From positions 1-64,000 of the forward strand of contig SUTU01000009.1 of assembly GCA_015152525.1 (NCBI GenBank): a DNA stretch of 64,000 nt, given 5' to 3'. The first letter of the stretch is position 1; every line of letters starts with the position of its first letter. Shown here piece after piece: positions 24,841-32,812 of this stretch. The notes under the pieces were generated by a model. The model ran no database searches and had not been told where the DNA came from. It was given only the letters and a program-made list of their open reading frames with translations. Made by a program: the position numbers and the translations under genes. This DNA comes from Cyanobacteria bacterium SIG28. GTDB taxonomy: Bacteria; Cyanobacteriota; Vampirovibrionia; Gastranaerophilales; Gastranaerophilaceae.

Positions 24841-27198
24841 GTGATAAGCAAAATCGGTGTTATACCAAATTCCAATCAAAGACCAAGTTTTAAAGCTAAA
24901 CCCGCTATTGTCAAGAGCAATCATACAGTGCTTCAAGGTGCTGCAGCGCAACAAGTAGCGTCGTTAAAGTCTGTTTGTAAAGAAATTCTGTTAAAAACAA
25001 ATAATAACAAAAAATTAATTCCTGCAACAGTTGCAGCTCTTGGCGGAATTAAACTTACCGAAACAGCTATTACTTTATACGAAAACGAAAAAGATGCAGT
25101 TAGATTATCTATGCCAAAAGGTGTTCAAGGTGATTTGTTTAAAATGCAAGTTATTAAAGATGAAAAACCGGTAAATTCTGTTATGGTGGATAATTTTAAT
25201 AGACTTGTCGAATCTTTTTCGTTAAACAAAGTTCATTATCTAGAAGAAAAAAATGCCGATAAAGATTTGATTAATGCTGTAGTAGAAGGTGTTTTCAAAG
25301 CAGTAGATGAACCTTTATTCCAAGTAAGAAAGTTTATTAGAAAAAATGCAGAAACCTCAGAACAACCGGTACAGAAACTAACGCCAATCACATTGCCAAA
25401 ACCGGAAGAAATAAAAGAACAAAAATTTGTAGCAAATAAATTAGCCGAAAGAAGTAAAATATTTATTCCGAAAGCAGAAGAAATGGCTAATTACAGCATG
25501 ACAGAGCTTCTAAAACAACAAGCTGACAAAACACCTCGGAAAAAGCACAGAGTGGAAAAAAACAGAAATAACAGATTAATCCCTGTAAACAGACTTTCAC
25601 CGTCAGAAAGGGCAGAACTACTTAAAGCAAATGTTGTTAAACAAGAAAATACTTCTATTTCGTCTGATAGGAAATCGGAAACTGGCGGAATAATAAATGC
25701 TAATAATAAAGCAACTAAAATTGAAGAAAAACGTGGCGAACAGCAGGTTAAAATTACGCAGGAAATACCACTTATAACAGCACCTAAGCGTCGTGGCAGA
25801 CTGCCTAAGGTAGAACAGGAAATTGTTCCGACAACAGTAGCTAAACGTCGTGGCAGGCCACCTAAAATTAAGCAAGAAGGCATTCCTGCAATAGCACCTA
25901 AACGTCGTGGCAGACCACCTAAATCAAAAGTAAAAGATATAACTGTAACAGAAATTAAAAAAGTAGAAAAGTTAAAGCAACCGCAGCAAAAACCTGCTGA
26001 TGGAATTATTCCTGCTGATCTAAAATTAAAAGTTGAAGAAATCTTTAACTTAAATAAAGTAATTTTTGATAAATTGAACAGTTTTTCCAGAATGACTGCA
26101 ATGGCAATTCGATCCGGATATAACGGAATTAAAACCGGCAGAAACAAGATGAGTTTCGGTGATTTAATAATTGCAACACCACAAAGAAAAGATTATGCGG
26201 GGCATGAAATTTTAAGCATAACTAATACTGCAAAAAGTGAATCTTTAAACATTTCTGATTCTGAAAAAATTATTAAAAATAAAATCAATTGGGACAAAGG
26301 TGGCGTTTCCCAAAAACTAAAATTTTTAAACCAAGAAGAAGTCGACAGCAAAACTTCTGATATCGATTTTAATAAATTAATTGATGATGCCATCACAAAC
26401 CTCAAAGCTTTTAAAGAATTTTTAGATAGCAAAGGTTGGCACAAGTCAAAACAAAAAATTAATAAAACAAAACAAATTAGCAATAACGCAATTAGTAGTT
26501 CTTCATTCACAAGGCTTCAAAACCTAATAGAAAAAAATAATAATATCAAAGCCATTTTGAGCTCTATACCTTATTCAAAAGCCAAAGAGGTAAAACAAGA
26601 TTTCGGACAAGTTTCCATTATACAAAATTCATTAAGAACTGAGTTTATTAATCCACTTGGCGATGAGTCGAATATTTCATTTCACACTTCAAAAACCAGA
26701 TTAGGTGAAAATACTTTTATAATAAAACACAAGAATAACATTGATCTGGAAGAAGTTTTTGTTATATCTAATGATGGAAAAATTATGAAAAATGTTAACC
26801 GGCATGCCGGAATAAACTTAGTTTTGCCAACCAATAAAGCTCGTACTGCTAAATTCTATTCCCAAGAAGAATTAGAACAAAATGACCTTCAAAGTAGGCT
26901 AGAAAATTTATTAACTGTTTTAGAAAATAAAATGAATGAATATGAACAGTTTTTAAAAAATTATGAATACAAGGAAACCGAACCCAAAGTAAAAACAATA
27001 AAAAAATCTTCCGGTATAAATAAAAAGGATGGGTTACCTCTATTAGCGGTTAAAGATTTTATAGATAATTTTGTAAGAAATCTGCAGGAAAAAGCTGAAG
27101 AATTTACAAAAATTACCGGTTATAAATCTTCATTGGATTCTGTGGCAAAAGATTTAAAAACAAAGTTTGAAGAGTTTTTGAAAAAAGAAGAAAAATAA
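24841..27198 (+). CDS. Large protein with three AT-hook motifs, function unknown
   Basis: This 785-residue protein starts at GTG 24841 with GGAGG 8 bases upstream. Three AT-hooks, KRRGRLPK, KRRGRPPK and KRRGRPPK, lie at about residues 316, 335 and 354, exactly 19 residues apart. AT-hooks bind the minor groove of AT-rich DNA; they are common in eukaryotic HMGA and rare in bacteria (for example Myxococcus CarD). The region around them is basic and disordered (KTPRKKHRVEKNRNNR). The C-terminal third is helical and charged, with LEQNDLQSRLENLLTVLENK. There is no signal peptide and no membrane segment. It could be a chromosome-architecture protein, or a secreted protein acting on host DNA. Both are inference. 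Confidence 0.7.
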   Translation: MISKIGVIPNSNQRPSFKAKPAIVKSNHTVLQGAAAQQVASLKSVCKEILLKTNNNKKLIPATVAALGGIKLTETAITLYENEKDAVRLSMPKGVQGDLFKMQVIKDEKPVNSVMVDNFNRLVESFSLNKVHYLEEKNADKDLINAVVEGVFKAVDEPLFQVRKFIRKNAETSEQPVQKLTPITLPKPEEIKEQKFVANKLAERSKIFIPKAEEMANYSMTELLKQQADKTPRKKHRVEKNRNNRLIPVNRLSPSERAELLKANVVKQENTSISSDRKSETGGIINANNKATKIEEKRGEQQVKITQEIPLITAPKRRGRLPKVEQEIVPTTVAKRRGRPPKIKQEGIPAIAPKRRGRPPKSKVKDITVTEIKKVEKLKQPQQKPADGIIPADLKLKVEEIFNLNKVIFDKLNSFSRMTAMAIRSGYNGIKTGRNKMSFGDLIIATPQRKDYAGHEILSITNTAKSESLNISDSEKIIKNKINWDKGGVSQKLKFLNQEEVDSKTSDIDFNKLIDDAITNLKAFKEFLDSKGWHKSKQKINKTKQISNNAISSSSFTRLQNLIEKNNNIKAILSSIPYSKAKEVKQDFGQVSIIQNSLRTEFINPLGDESNISFHTSKTRLGENTFIIKHKNNIDLEEVFVISNDGKIMKNVNRHAGINLVLPTNKARTAKFYSQEELEQNDLQSRLENLLTVLENKMNEYEQFLKNYEYKETEPKVKTIKKSSGINKKDGLPLLAVKDFIDNFVRNLQEKAEEFTKITGYKSSLDSVAKDLKTKFEEFLKKEEK
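25780..25926 (+). repeat. 57-bp in-frame tandem repeat encoding the AT-hooks
   Basis: Three units at a 57-bp period each encode a KRRGRxPK hook. The spacers (VEQEIVPTTVA and IKQEGIPAIAP) are related to each other. The period is a multiple of three, so copy-number change would keep the frame. Confidence 0.75.
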
Positions 27199-27277
27199 TT
27201 TTTTTATAACTTCTCAATTGACTTCAAAGCAATATTTTTTAAGCATTTTAGATAAAACTCATTAACTATGACCTTAT

Positions 27278-27306
27278 TTGACATAAGATTGTTTTATGCT
27301 TAAATT
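27278..27306 (+). promoter_or_regulatory. Candidate sigma-70 promoter for the YND-repeat gene
   Basis: A perfect TTGACA (27278-27283) is followed by a 17-bp spacer and TAAATT (27301-27306), 24 bp before the start codon. Confidence 0.5.
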
Positions 27307-27330
27307 GTTACTATACTAAAGGGTGATTTT

Positions 27331-27747
27331 ATGAATTCAATTTTACGTACACTACTAGAAGCATTTTTATCCGGCTCTTCTTCTAAGTCTAATAGTACGT
27401 CATATAATGATTCAGGAATAAGAACTGGTTATTGTGCTAATACATCTTCAAACATGACCATGTATAATGACAATGGCACTCGAGTAGGTTACACCCGAAA
27501 GTCCAGTTATGGTCATGAAGTTTATAATGATAATGGACAAAGAATGGCAAGTTATCATAAACGCTCTAACGGTTATGATATCTATGATGAATATGGTTCA
27601 TTGATTGGCTATATGATAAAACACCAAAACGGAATGACATACAAATATGACAGATATGGTGTTTGTACCGGTTACATAAAAGAAGATGCTTGTGGACGAA
27701 TGACTGAATACGATAATTATGGTCGACGTATCGGGTATTTAAATTAA
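27331..27747 (+). CDS. Small tandem-repeat protein with YND/YDxxG...GY units
   Basis: This 138-residue protein is built of about five and a half 20-21-residue units after a short helical leader (MNSILRTLLEAFLSGSSSKS). Examples are YNDSGIRTGYCANTSSNMTM, YNDNGTRVGYTRKSSYGHEV and YDEYGSLIGYMIKHQNGMTY. Each has a Y-[ND]-x-x-G turn and usually a following GY, the pattern of a beta-hairpin solenoid loosely like MORN or YD repeats. There is no classical signal peptide. It has its own promoter and an AAAGGGTGA site. The function is unknown; binding to a surface, lipid or glycan is the usual guess for such repeats. Confidence 0.7.
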   Translation: MNSILRTLLEAFLSGSSSKSNSTSYNDSGIRTGYCANTSSNMTMYNDNGTRVGYTRKSSYGHEVYNDNGQRMASYHKRSNGYDIYDEYGSLIGYMIKHQNGMTYKYDRYGVCTGYIKEDACGRMTEYDNYGRRIGYLN

Positions 27748-27776
27748 AGTTCTGACTGACTACAGTTTTTTGGATT

Positions 27777-28361
27777 ATGGAAAATGAATTAAAAAAAATA
27801 AAAGACAAGTGTTTATTATGTCAAAAGTGTTCTTTGTGCAAAACTCGTACAAACATAGTTTTTGACGACGGGTTTGCTAATCCTAAATTAATGCTAATTG
27901 GTGAAGCACCTGGGTTTTATGAAGATATGCAAGGCAAGCCTTTTGTGGGGAAAGCCGGTCAGCTTTTGGATAAAATTTTTGCATCAGTCGGATTATCTCG
28001 TCAAGAACACGTTTATATTTGTAACACATTAAAATGTCGTCCGCCAGAAAATCGAAATCCTTTACCGGAAGAAAAAGAAGCTTGCTGGGAATATTTAAAA
28101 GCTCAAATTGATATTATAAAACCTAAAATTATTTTGCTTTGCGGAAATGTAGCAGTTCAGTCAATTTTACCAAATGCCGGTGGGATAACGAAGATTAGAG
28201 GTAAATGGTTTCAGGGTAGCGATATAGTCCACGGTGCTAAACTAATGCCAATCTTTCACCCGTCATACCTTTTGAGAAACGACTCAAGGGAAAAAGGTAG
28301 TCCTAAATGGTTGATGTGGCAAGATATTCAAGAAATAAAAAGAGAATATGACAAATTATAA
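27777..28361 (+). CDS. Type-4 uracil-DNA glycosylase (Fe-S)
   Basis: This 194-residue enzyme removes uracil from DNA to start base-excision repair. It shows the family 4 pattern: an early Cys group (CLLCQKCSLCKTR) that with later Cys ligands holds a [4Fe-4S] cluster, the catalytic-pocket motif LIGEAPGFYEDMQGKPFVGK, NTLKCRPPENRNP with a Cys, and the closing PIFHPSYLLRN. The protein is normal in length. It begins 30 bp after the YND-repeat gene and may share its transcript. No SD sequence stands out before the ATG. Confidence 0.9.
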   Translation: MENELKKIKDKCLLCQKCSLCKTRTNIVFDDGFANPKLMLIGEAPGFYEDMQGKPFVGKAGQLLDKIFASVGLSRQEHVYICNTLKCRPPENRNPLPEEKEACWEYLKAQIDIIKPKIILLCGNVAVQSILPNAGGITKIRGKWFQGSDIVHGAKLMPIFHPSYLLRNDSREKGSPKWLMWQDIQEIKREYDKL

Positions 28362-28393
28362 AGGTTTTATAATACAATTGTTGTGAGGTTATT

Positions 28394-29263
28394 ATGGACA
28401 ATCAAAAACAATCACAAACAGCATTTGTACTTGAAGGCGGAGCAATGCGTGGATTATACACTGCCGGTGTATTAGATGTTTTTATGCGCAACAATATAAC
28501 TACAAATGCCATATACGGTGTTTCTGCAGGCGCATTATTTGGCATAAACTTCAAATCAAAACAAATTGGCAGGGCTATAAGATATAACATTAAATATGCT
28601 CACGAAAAAAATTATATGGGACTTTATTCTCTTCTAACAACAGGAAATATTATGAATAAAGAGTTTTGTTTCAATAAACTGGTAAACGAATTAGACAAAT
28701 TCGATTTTGAAACTTTTAATAACTCACCAATCGATTTTTTTGCAGTAGTAACCAATGTTGAAACAGGACTGGCTGAATATATAAAAATTGTGGATGCAAA
28801 ATATGGCTTAGAAGCCTTAAGAGCATCAGGTTCTATGCCTTTTGTATCAAAATGTGTTGATTTTGAAGGGGCAAAATATTTAGATGGCGCAATAAGCGAT
28901 CCGATTCCGCTACAAAAAGCTCTTGATGAAGGTTATGAAAAAATCGTTGTAGTATTAACCAGGCCTGAAAGCTATAGAAAAAATAAGAACTATATGCCGT
29001 ATAGTTTGATTTACGGAAAATATCCGAAATTTGTTAAAACAGCGATTAATCAATTTGAGAGATATAATCAGACTCTTGATTTAATTAAAAAATACGAAAA
29101 CGATGGTAAAATAGTTGTTCTTCGTCCATCAAGAAGCTTAAAAATTGCAAGAGTTGAGAAGGATTTGAAAAAAATTGATGCAATTTACCAATTAGGTGTT
29201 AATGATTGCATTTCAAATTTAGATAAAATTAAAAATTATATGTTAACACATAACAATCCATAG
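28394..29263 (+). CDS. Patatin-like phospholipase (YjjU-type)
   Basis: This 289-residue protein has the patatin oxyanion loop GGAMRGLYTAGVLDV near residue 16, the nucleophile elbow GVSAGALFG (Gly-x-Ser-x-Gly) and the catalytic aspartate in LDGAISDPIP. Thus the Ser-Asp dyad is intact. It is expected to hydrolyse acyl chains from lipids in the cytosol; no signal peptide is present. TGAGG stands before the ATG. Its last 21 bases overlap the convergent bioY gene. Confidence 0.88.
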   Translation: MDNQKQSQTAFVLEGGAMRGLYTAGVLDVFMRNNITTNAIYGVSAGALFGINFKSKQIGRAIRYNIKYAHEKNYMGLYSLLTTGNIMNKEFCFNKLVNELDKFDFETFNNSPIDFFAVVTNVETGLAEYIKIVDAKYGLEALRASGSMPFVSKCVDFEGAKYLDGAISDPIPLQKALDEGYEKIVVVLTRPESYRKNKNYMPYSLIYGKYPKFVKTAINQFERYNQTLDLIKKYENDGKIVVLRPSRSLKIARVEKDLKKIDAIYQLGVNDCISNLDKIKNYMLTHNNP

Positions 29264-29920
29264 GAATTTTCTGGCTGTTCTTCCTATATAAACCGCAATT
29301 ATAGAGAAAAATATATCATATAGAATTTGTATTCCGCTTTGAGATGAAATCCAGCTGTATATTAAATCCATAGGTGCGTGTCTTAGAGTTGCAATGAATA
29401 ACATATATAAAACACCGAGAATATGTATTGCACAGACGCCAAGTGTTGCTAAAAGAACAATTCTAAAAAAATCAGATTTAACTTTTAAAAGTGTACCGGA
29501 GAAAAATATTGCAGGTACAAAAGCTAAAATGTAGCCAAATCCATATTCAAACAAATAAGAAACACCGCCACCAAGTGCAAATATTGGGAAAAACATTCCT
29601 AAAATTATATACATACAAATCGCTAAAATTCCGAATTTTCTTCCAAGAAGCGCAACAATAAAGAATATAACCGGAATTTGCGGAATATAACGATAAGTTT
29701 TGCTGAAATGGTTAGCAATTTCGTAATCGGTTGGCTCTTGGCTCAAAAAAGTCAGAGCATCTGATGGTATAATTGGATGTGTAAATGTTATTTGTGTAAA
29801 AGTTGCGATTATCAGAAACAAAACGCTTAAACATGTTAAAAGCAAAGTTCCGATAGTTATTTTTATCGGTTCACCTTTGTATTTAAAACTATTTATTTGT
29901 TTTGATAATCTTTTTGTCAT
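29243..29920 (-). CDS. bioY: BioY-family biotin transporter component
   Basis: This 225-residue membrane protein has about six hydrophobic segments. The BioY-type core reads YRYIPQIPVIFFIVALLGRK and then LGMFFPIFALGGGVSYLFEY with FGYILAFVPAIF. BioY is the substrate-binding S-component of ECF biotin importers and can work alone or with the shared EcfA/EcfT energizing proteins, which are not in the window. The start overlaps the stop of rimI by 4 bp, so the two are coupled. The N-terminal 30 residues are cytosolic and basic. The call rests on motif resemblance. Confidence 0.72.
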   Translation of the reverse strand: MTKRLSKQINSFKYKGEPIKITIGTLLLTCLSVLFLIIATFTQITFTHPIIPSDALTFLSQEPTDYEIANHFSKTYRYIPQIPVIFFIVALLGRKFGILAICMYIILGMFFPIFALGGGVSYLFEYGFGYILAFVPAIFFSGTLLKVKSDFFRIVLLATLGVCAIHILGVLYMLFIATLRHAPMDLIYSWISSQSGIQILYDIFFSIIAVYIGRTARKFLWIVMC

Positions 29921-30453
29921 CGTATTGTTATTAAATCTTGTAATTTATTTTTATTTTCATTAAATACTGTTTTAAATTTATCGTAAAAAATATTTTCAGT
30001 CCACATTATTAAAGCATCTTCATTGTTATCTTGATAATATCCTTTTCTTGTGCCAAGAGATTTAAAACCGTATTTTTCATATAAACCTATTGCCGGTGTA
30101 TTAGAAACTCTTACTTCCAGAGTTAAATATTTTATTTCGTTTTTGTAACAATCTTCAATAATTTTAATAACGATAGCTTCACCGATATGGTTTCTTTGAT
30201 ATCCTTTTTTAACAGCAATAGTAGTAATATGTCCTTCGTCAATAATATGCCAAGTTCCAGCAAAACCTACAATTTCGTTTTCCGTTGTTTTTGCAACGTA
30301 ATATTTAGCAAGATTATTATTCATTTCATCATAGAAAGCAGATTTTGACCAATGATGTTCACCATAAGCTTCTTCTTCTATTTTTATAACGGCTTCAATA
30401 TCAGAAGCAGACATTTTTTCAATAAAAATTTCAGATAATTTAACTAAGGACAT
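29917..30453 (-). CDS. rimI: Ribosomal protein alanine N-acetyltransferase-type GNAT
   Basis: This 178-residue GNAT enzyme is RimI-like: IEEEAYGEHHWSKSAFYDEM near the start, the acetyl-CoA loop VKKGYQRNHIGEAIV, LTLEVRVSNTPAIGLYEKYG and the closing RKGYYQDNNEDALIM. RimI acetylates the N-terminal alanine of ribosomal protein S18. The start at 30453 is preferred over one 12 bases upstream because GGGAAAG precedes it. It overlaps the HicB-like gene by 10 bp and bioY by 4 bp. It is longer than E. coli RimI (148), with a Lys-rich tail. Confidence 0.85.
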   Translation of the reverse strand: MSLVKLSEIFIEKMSASDIEAVIKIEEEAYGEHHWSKSAFYDEMNNNLAKYYVAKTTENEIVGFAGTWHIIDEGHITTIAVKKGYQRNHIGEAIVIKIIEDCYKNEIKYLTLEVRVSNTPAIGLYEKYGFKSLGTRKGYYQDNNEDALIMWTENIFYDKFKTVFNENKNKLQDLITIR

Positions 30454-30725
30454 ATGCTTTCCCAATCTATATCATCTTCAGTTTCTTCGCCGGGCTCAAC
30501 AATATGTTCACCGTCTTCTAACATAAGCATTAAAGAAAGTTTAAGCTGTTTTTTGTAATTTTCTAAAGCTTTTTCTCTGGTTTTTGCACAAAATGCAAAA
30601 CTAGGAATTTCTTTAATCTCAATATAATGATATGGGTTGCCATTAAAATCCAAATCGGTACCTTCAATAAGAGTCCAATCAAGATTCATATAATAATCAA
30701 GGTCTTTTACAATTTCATTACTCAT
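30444..30725 (-). CDS. HicB-like small protein, no HicA partner
   Basis: This 93-residue acidic protein resembles the HicB/UPF0150 partial RNase H fold: a beta strand pair (NPYHYIEIKEIPSFAFCAKT), the helix REKALENYKKQLKLSLMLML, then a strand and an acidic tail (EETEDDIDWESICP). HicB antitoxins normally pair with a small HicA toxin; none lies beside it here. Instead it sits inside an operon between a GerMN gene and rimI and overlaps both. It is therefore more likely a domesticated domain than a live toxin-antitoxin unit. The fold call is moderate. Confidence 0.55.
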   Translation of the reverse strand: MSNEIVKDLDYYMNLDWTLIEGTDLDFNGNPYHYIEIKEIPSFAFCAKTREKALENYKKQLKLSLMLMLEDGEHIVEPGEETEDDIDWESICP

Positions 30726-31320
30726 CGAACGATTTCTCACTTAAAGGTTGTTTAATCATAATACCTTCACCGCCAATAACATTAGCTTGCTTGCCGTTAA
30801 TATATAAATAAACAGGAAGGTTTGTATTAGCATTGGCTGTTTTAATAATTTGTTTTATTCGGGTATAAATACTTTCAGCGCCACCACCCATTTCAAATTC
30901 TGAAGACAAATCAATCATAATACTTTTATCAGATTCTCTTACAGAAATAATTTTTGTACCGTTTGGAATTTCAGAAGCAAATCCATGACTTTTTTCCCAT
31001 TTTGTAGGTGCATTTAATAATTCTTTTATTGCATACTCAAAACAAGATTTTTCTGTTGAAGTATCACAAACTCTGTTCACTGAATGTAATTCGCCTGTTT
31101 TATACAAAATGTAAATTTTTACATTCTTTTTGTAGTTTTTTTCTTCTTTCTGTTGGTTAGAATTTTTAGAAATTTGTTCTAAAGGATTATAAACATCAAC
31201 TTCTTCAGTTTGATTATTTTGTTCAGGAAGTTTAATATTTTTACCCCAAAACGAAAAATAAACATACGTAATAGATATCAATATTAGAATAAATAAACCG
31301 AGTCTTTGTGAAAAGTTCAT
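30718..31320 (-). CDS. GerMN-domain membrane-anchored or exported protein
   Basis: This 200-residue protein begins with a signal-anchor (LGLFILILISITYVYFSFWG), then a polar linker and a GerMN domain (about residues 65-185). The domain is marked by VKIYILYKTGELHSVNRVCD, AIKELLNAPT, IPNGTKIISVRESDKSIMID and LPVYLYINGK. GerMN domains occur in spore germination protein GerM and in many non-sporulating bacteria, where they are tied to the cell wall and amidases. AAAGGAG stands before the ATG. It is four bases downstream of the LmeA-like gene, so it is part of one operon. Confidence 0.82.
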   Translation of the reverse strand: MNFSQRLGLFILILISITYVYFSFWGKNIKLPEQNNQTEEVDVYNPLEQISKNSNQQKEEKNYKKNVKIYILYKTGELHSVNRVCDTSTEKSCFEYAIKELLNAPTKWEKSHGFASEIPNGTKIISVRESDKSIMIDLSSEFEMGGGAESIYTRIKQIIKTANANTNLPVYLYINGKQANVIGGEGIMIKQPLSEKSFDE

Positions 31321-31324
31321 TTTT

Positions 31325-32158
31325 TTATTCTCCTTTAATTAATATTTTACCACCAATTTGAATAATGTTATTAATTATATTAACATTTTCTATATTAAAA
31401 TTACAATTCCCCGGATTTAAAAAGTCTAAAGTATATTCAAGAGGTTTTAATAAATTAATTAAATTCAACACACTTTGTGAGGATAGATTGCGATATTTTC
31501 TATCCAAATATACTTTTGTAGAAATTATTTCTCCGTTTTGAATTGCCAAATTTGTTGAAACTGAAAATCTTCTGTCATTTTCACGAGGTGAAAGCGGATA
31601 GTTATAAAATATTATTACTTTTATTCTATCATCTGTTAATTCTGTTTGAACTTTTTTTATACAAAATAACGGATAAACTTGTTGATTTATTTTTTCAATT
31701 TCTTTCTGATATTTTGGTGCTAAAAGAGCTTCGTTGATTGCATCTTGACTTAACCCGATTTCATAAGCACAATTTATATCGGATTTAAAAACCGGCGGAT
31801 TTTGTTTATAGTCAATCCAGTTATAATCACTAAGTGTATAAACATGGACAAATGAAAGATTAATACCTTTTATTTCAACATCATTACCATAAACGTCTAA
31901 AGATTTAAAAATTCCTTTTCGCATACTAGATAGTGTATAAGCAGAAAGTTTTACTTTAAAATTTCTTCCGGTTTCTTTTTTTAATGCAGATTTTACTACT
32001 GTTTGAGCAAAGTTTTCAACAGCCGGAGTAATTGGTGTTATGTGTCGACGATTTTTTAAATAATCTTCTGATGTTTTGTCATAACCGGCATGAGCGGGTA
32101 GAAAAATCATTAGTAATAAAAATAATAGAAAAATTCTTGAATAAAGTTTTTTTAACAT
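31325..32158 (-). CDS. LmeA/DUF2993 family lipid-binding periplasmic protein
   Basis: This 277-residue protein starts with a clear signal peptide (LYSRIFLLFLLLMIFLPAHA). The DUF2993 pattern follows: FAQTVVKSALKKETGRNFKV, GIFKSLDVYGNDVEIKGINL, and a C-terminal beta region. The mycobacterial member LmeA binds phospholipid and helps mannan assembly; cyanobacteria carry many homologues of unknown role. A function in envelope lipid handling is inferred. It is packed between two other exported proteins (gaps of 6 and 4 bp). Confidence 0.75.
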   Translation of the reverse strand: MLKKLYSRIFLLFLLLMIFLPAHAGYDKTSEDYLKNRRHITPITPAVENFAQTVVKSALKKETGRNFKVKLSAYTLSSMRKGIFKSLDVYGNDVEIKGINLSFVHVYTLSDYNWIDYKQNPPVFKSDINCAYEIGLSQDAINEALLAPKYQKEIEKINQQVYPLFCIKKVQTELTDDRIKVIIFYNYPLSPRENDRRFSVSTNLAIQNGEIISTKVYLDRKYRNLSSQSVLNLINLLKPLEYTLDFLNPGNCNFNIENVNIINNIIQIGGKILIKGE

Positions 32159-32164
32159 TTGTTA

Positions 32165-32773
32165 TCAATTTTCTTTTACATTTTTGTAAAATTCATCAGT
32201 TATAAGTTGAGAATATTTTTTCTTTTCACTAATTGCAATCGCCAGTTTTTCGGAACCGTCAGAAGTTTTTACACTTGCAACAATACCGGATAAATCAGAA
32301 AACGGCAATTTATTTGCTTTAGCTTCAAACTTTGCATAAGGAACTGTTTGACCGTAAACAGTAATTGTTCCTCTATTAATTACCTTTATTTCGTGAAAAG
32401 AAACTGACTGAAATTTGAATTTGTCAGCAAGTTTTTGCATCTTTGTTTCCAAATCTTTGCTTTTTATATCGTCTTGAGTTAACAAAGCTTTTTTCCCTGA
32501 ATCTACAATGCATAGTTTTTGCCCTGAAACATTATGTTCCGCCAAAACAGCTTTGTAACCAAAAAGATTTACGGTGTTATCAATTTCAAATTCTTCGTGT
32601 AAATTTGAGAAATTACCAATACTTTGAGCACGATTTTCTGCTCGTTCGTGGATAAATTTTACAATACTTGTTTTAGCCATCTCGACATATTTTTGTCCGC
32701 CAATAGCATTAAACCCAATTAGAGCAAGAACTAAAATAGTTGCTTTGAAGGTTATTTTAATTAATTTAAACAT
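32165..32773 (-). CDS. Hypothetical anchored protein, first gene of the LmeA-GerMN operon
   Basis: I do not recognise this 202-residue protein. An N-terminal hydrophobic segment (IKITFKATILVLALIGFNAI) probably anchors it to the inner membrane, with a soluble mixed alpha/beta domain outside. The segment RAENRAQSIGNFSNLHEEFE is charged; the end (EKKKYSQLITDEFYKNVKEN) is helical. The start at 32773 follows AGGTG. Its neighbours (LmeA-like, GerMN) are also exported, which suggests a shared envelope task. It is divergent from mutS with only about 40 bp between starts. Confidence 0.65.
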   Translation of the reverse strand: MFKLIKITFKATILVLALIGFNAIGGQKYVEMAKTSIVKFIHERAENRAQSIGNFSNLHEEFEIDNTVNLFGYKAVLAEHNVSGQKLCIVDSGKKALLTQDDIKSKDLETKMQKLADKFKFQSVSFHEIKVINRGTITVYGQTVPYAKFEAKANKLPFSDLSGIVASVKTSDGSEKLAIAISEKKKYSQLITDEFYKNVKEN

Positions 32774-32812
32774 AACTTGCACCTGTGCTTTTTATTATGT
32801 ACAATTATATCT

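Noticed and set aside
25491-26147. 218-residue minus-strand frame opposite the AT-hook gene
   Set aside because: It exists because the AT-hook gene is Lys/Glu rich; no start signal and no recognisable domain.
30444-30725. HicB-like gene considered as a working HicAB toxin-antitoxin module
   Set aside because: No HicA-like frame adjoins it and it overlaps operon neighbours on both sides.
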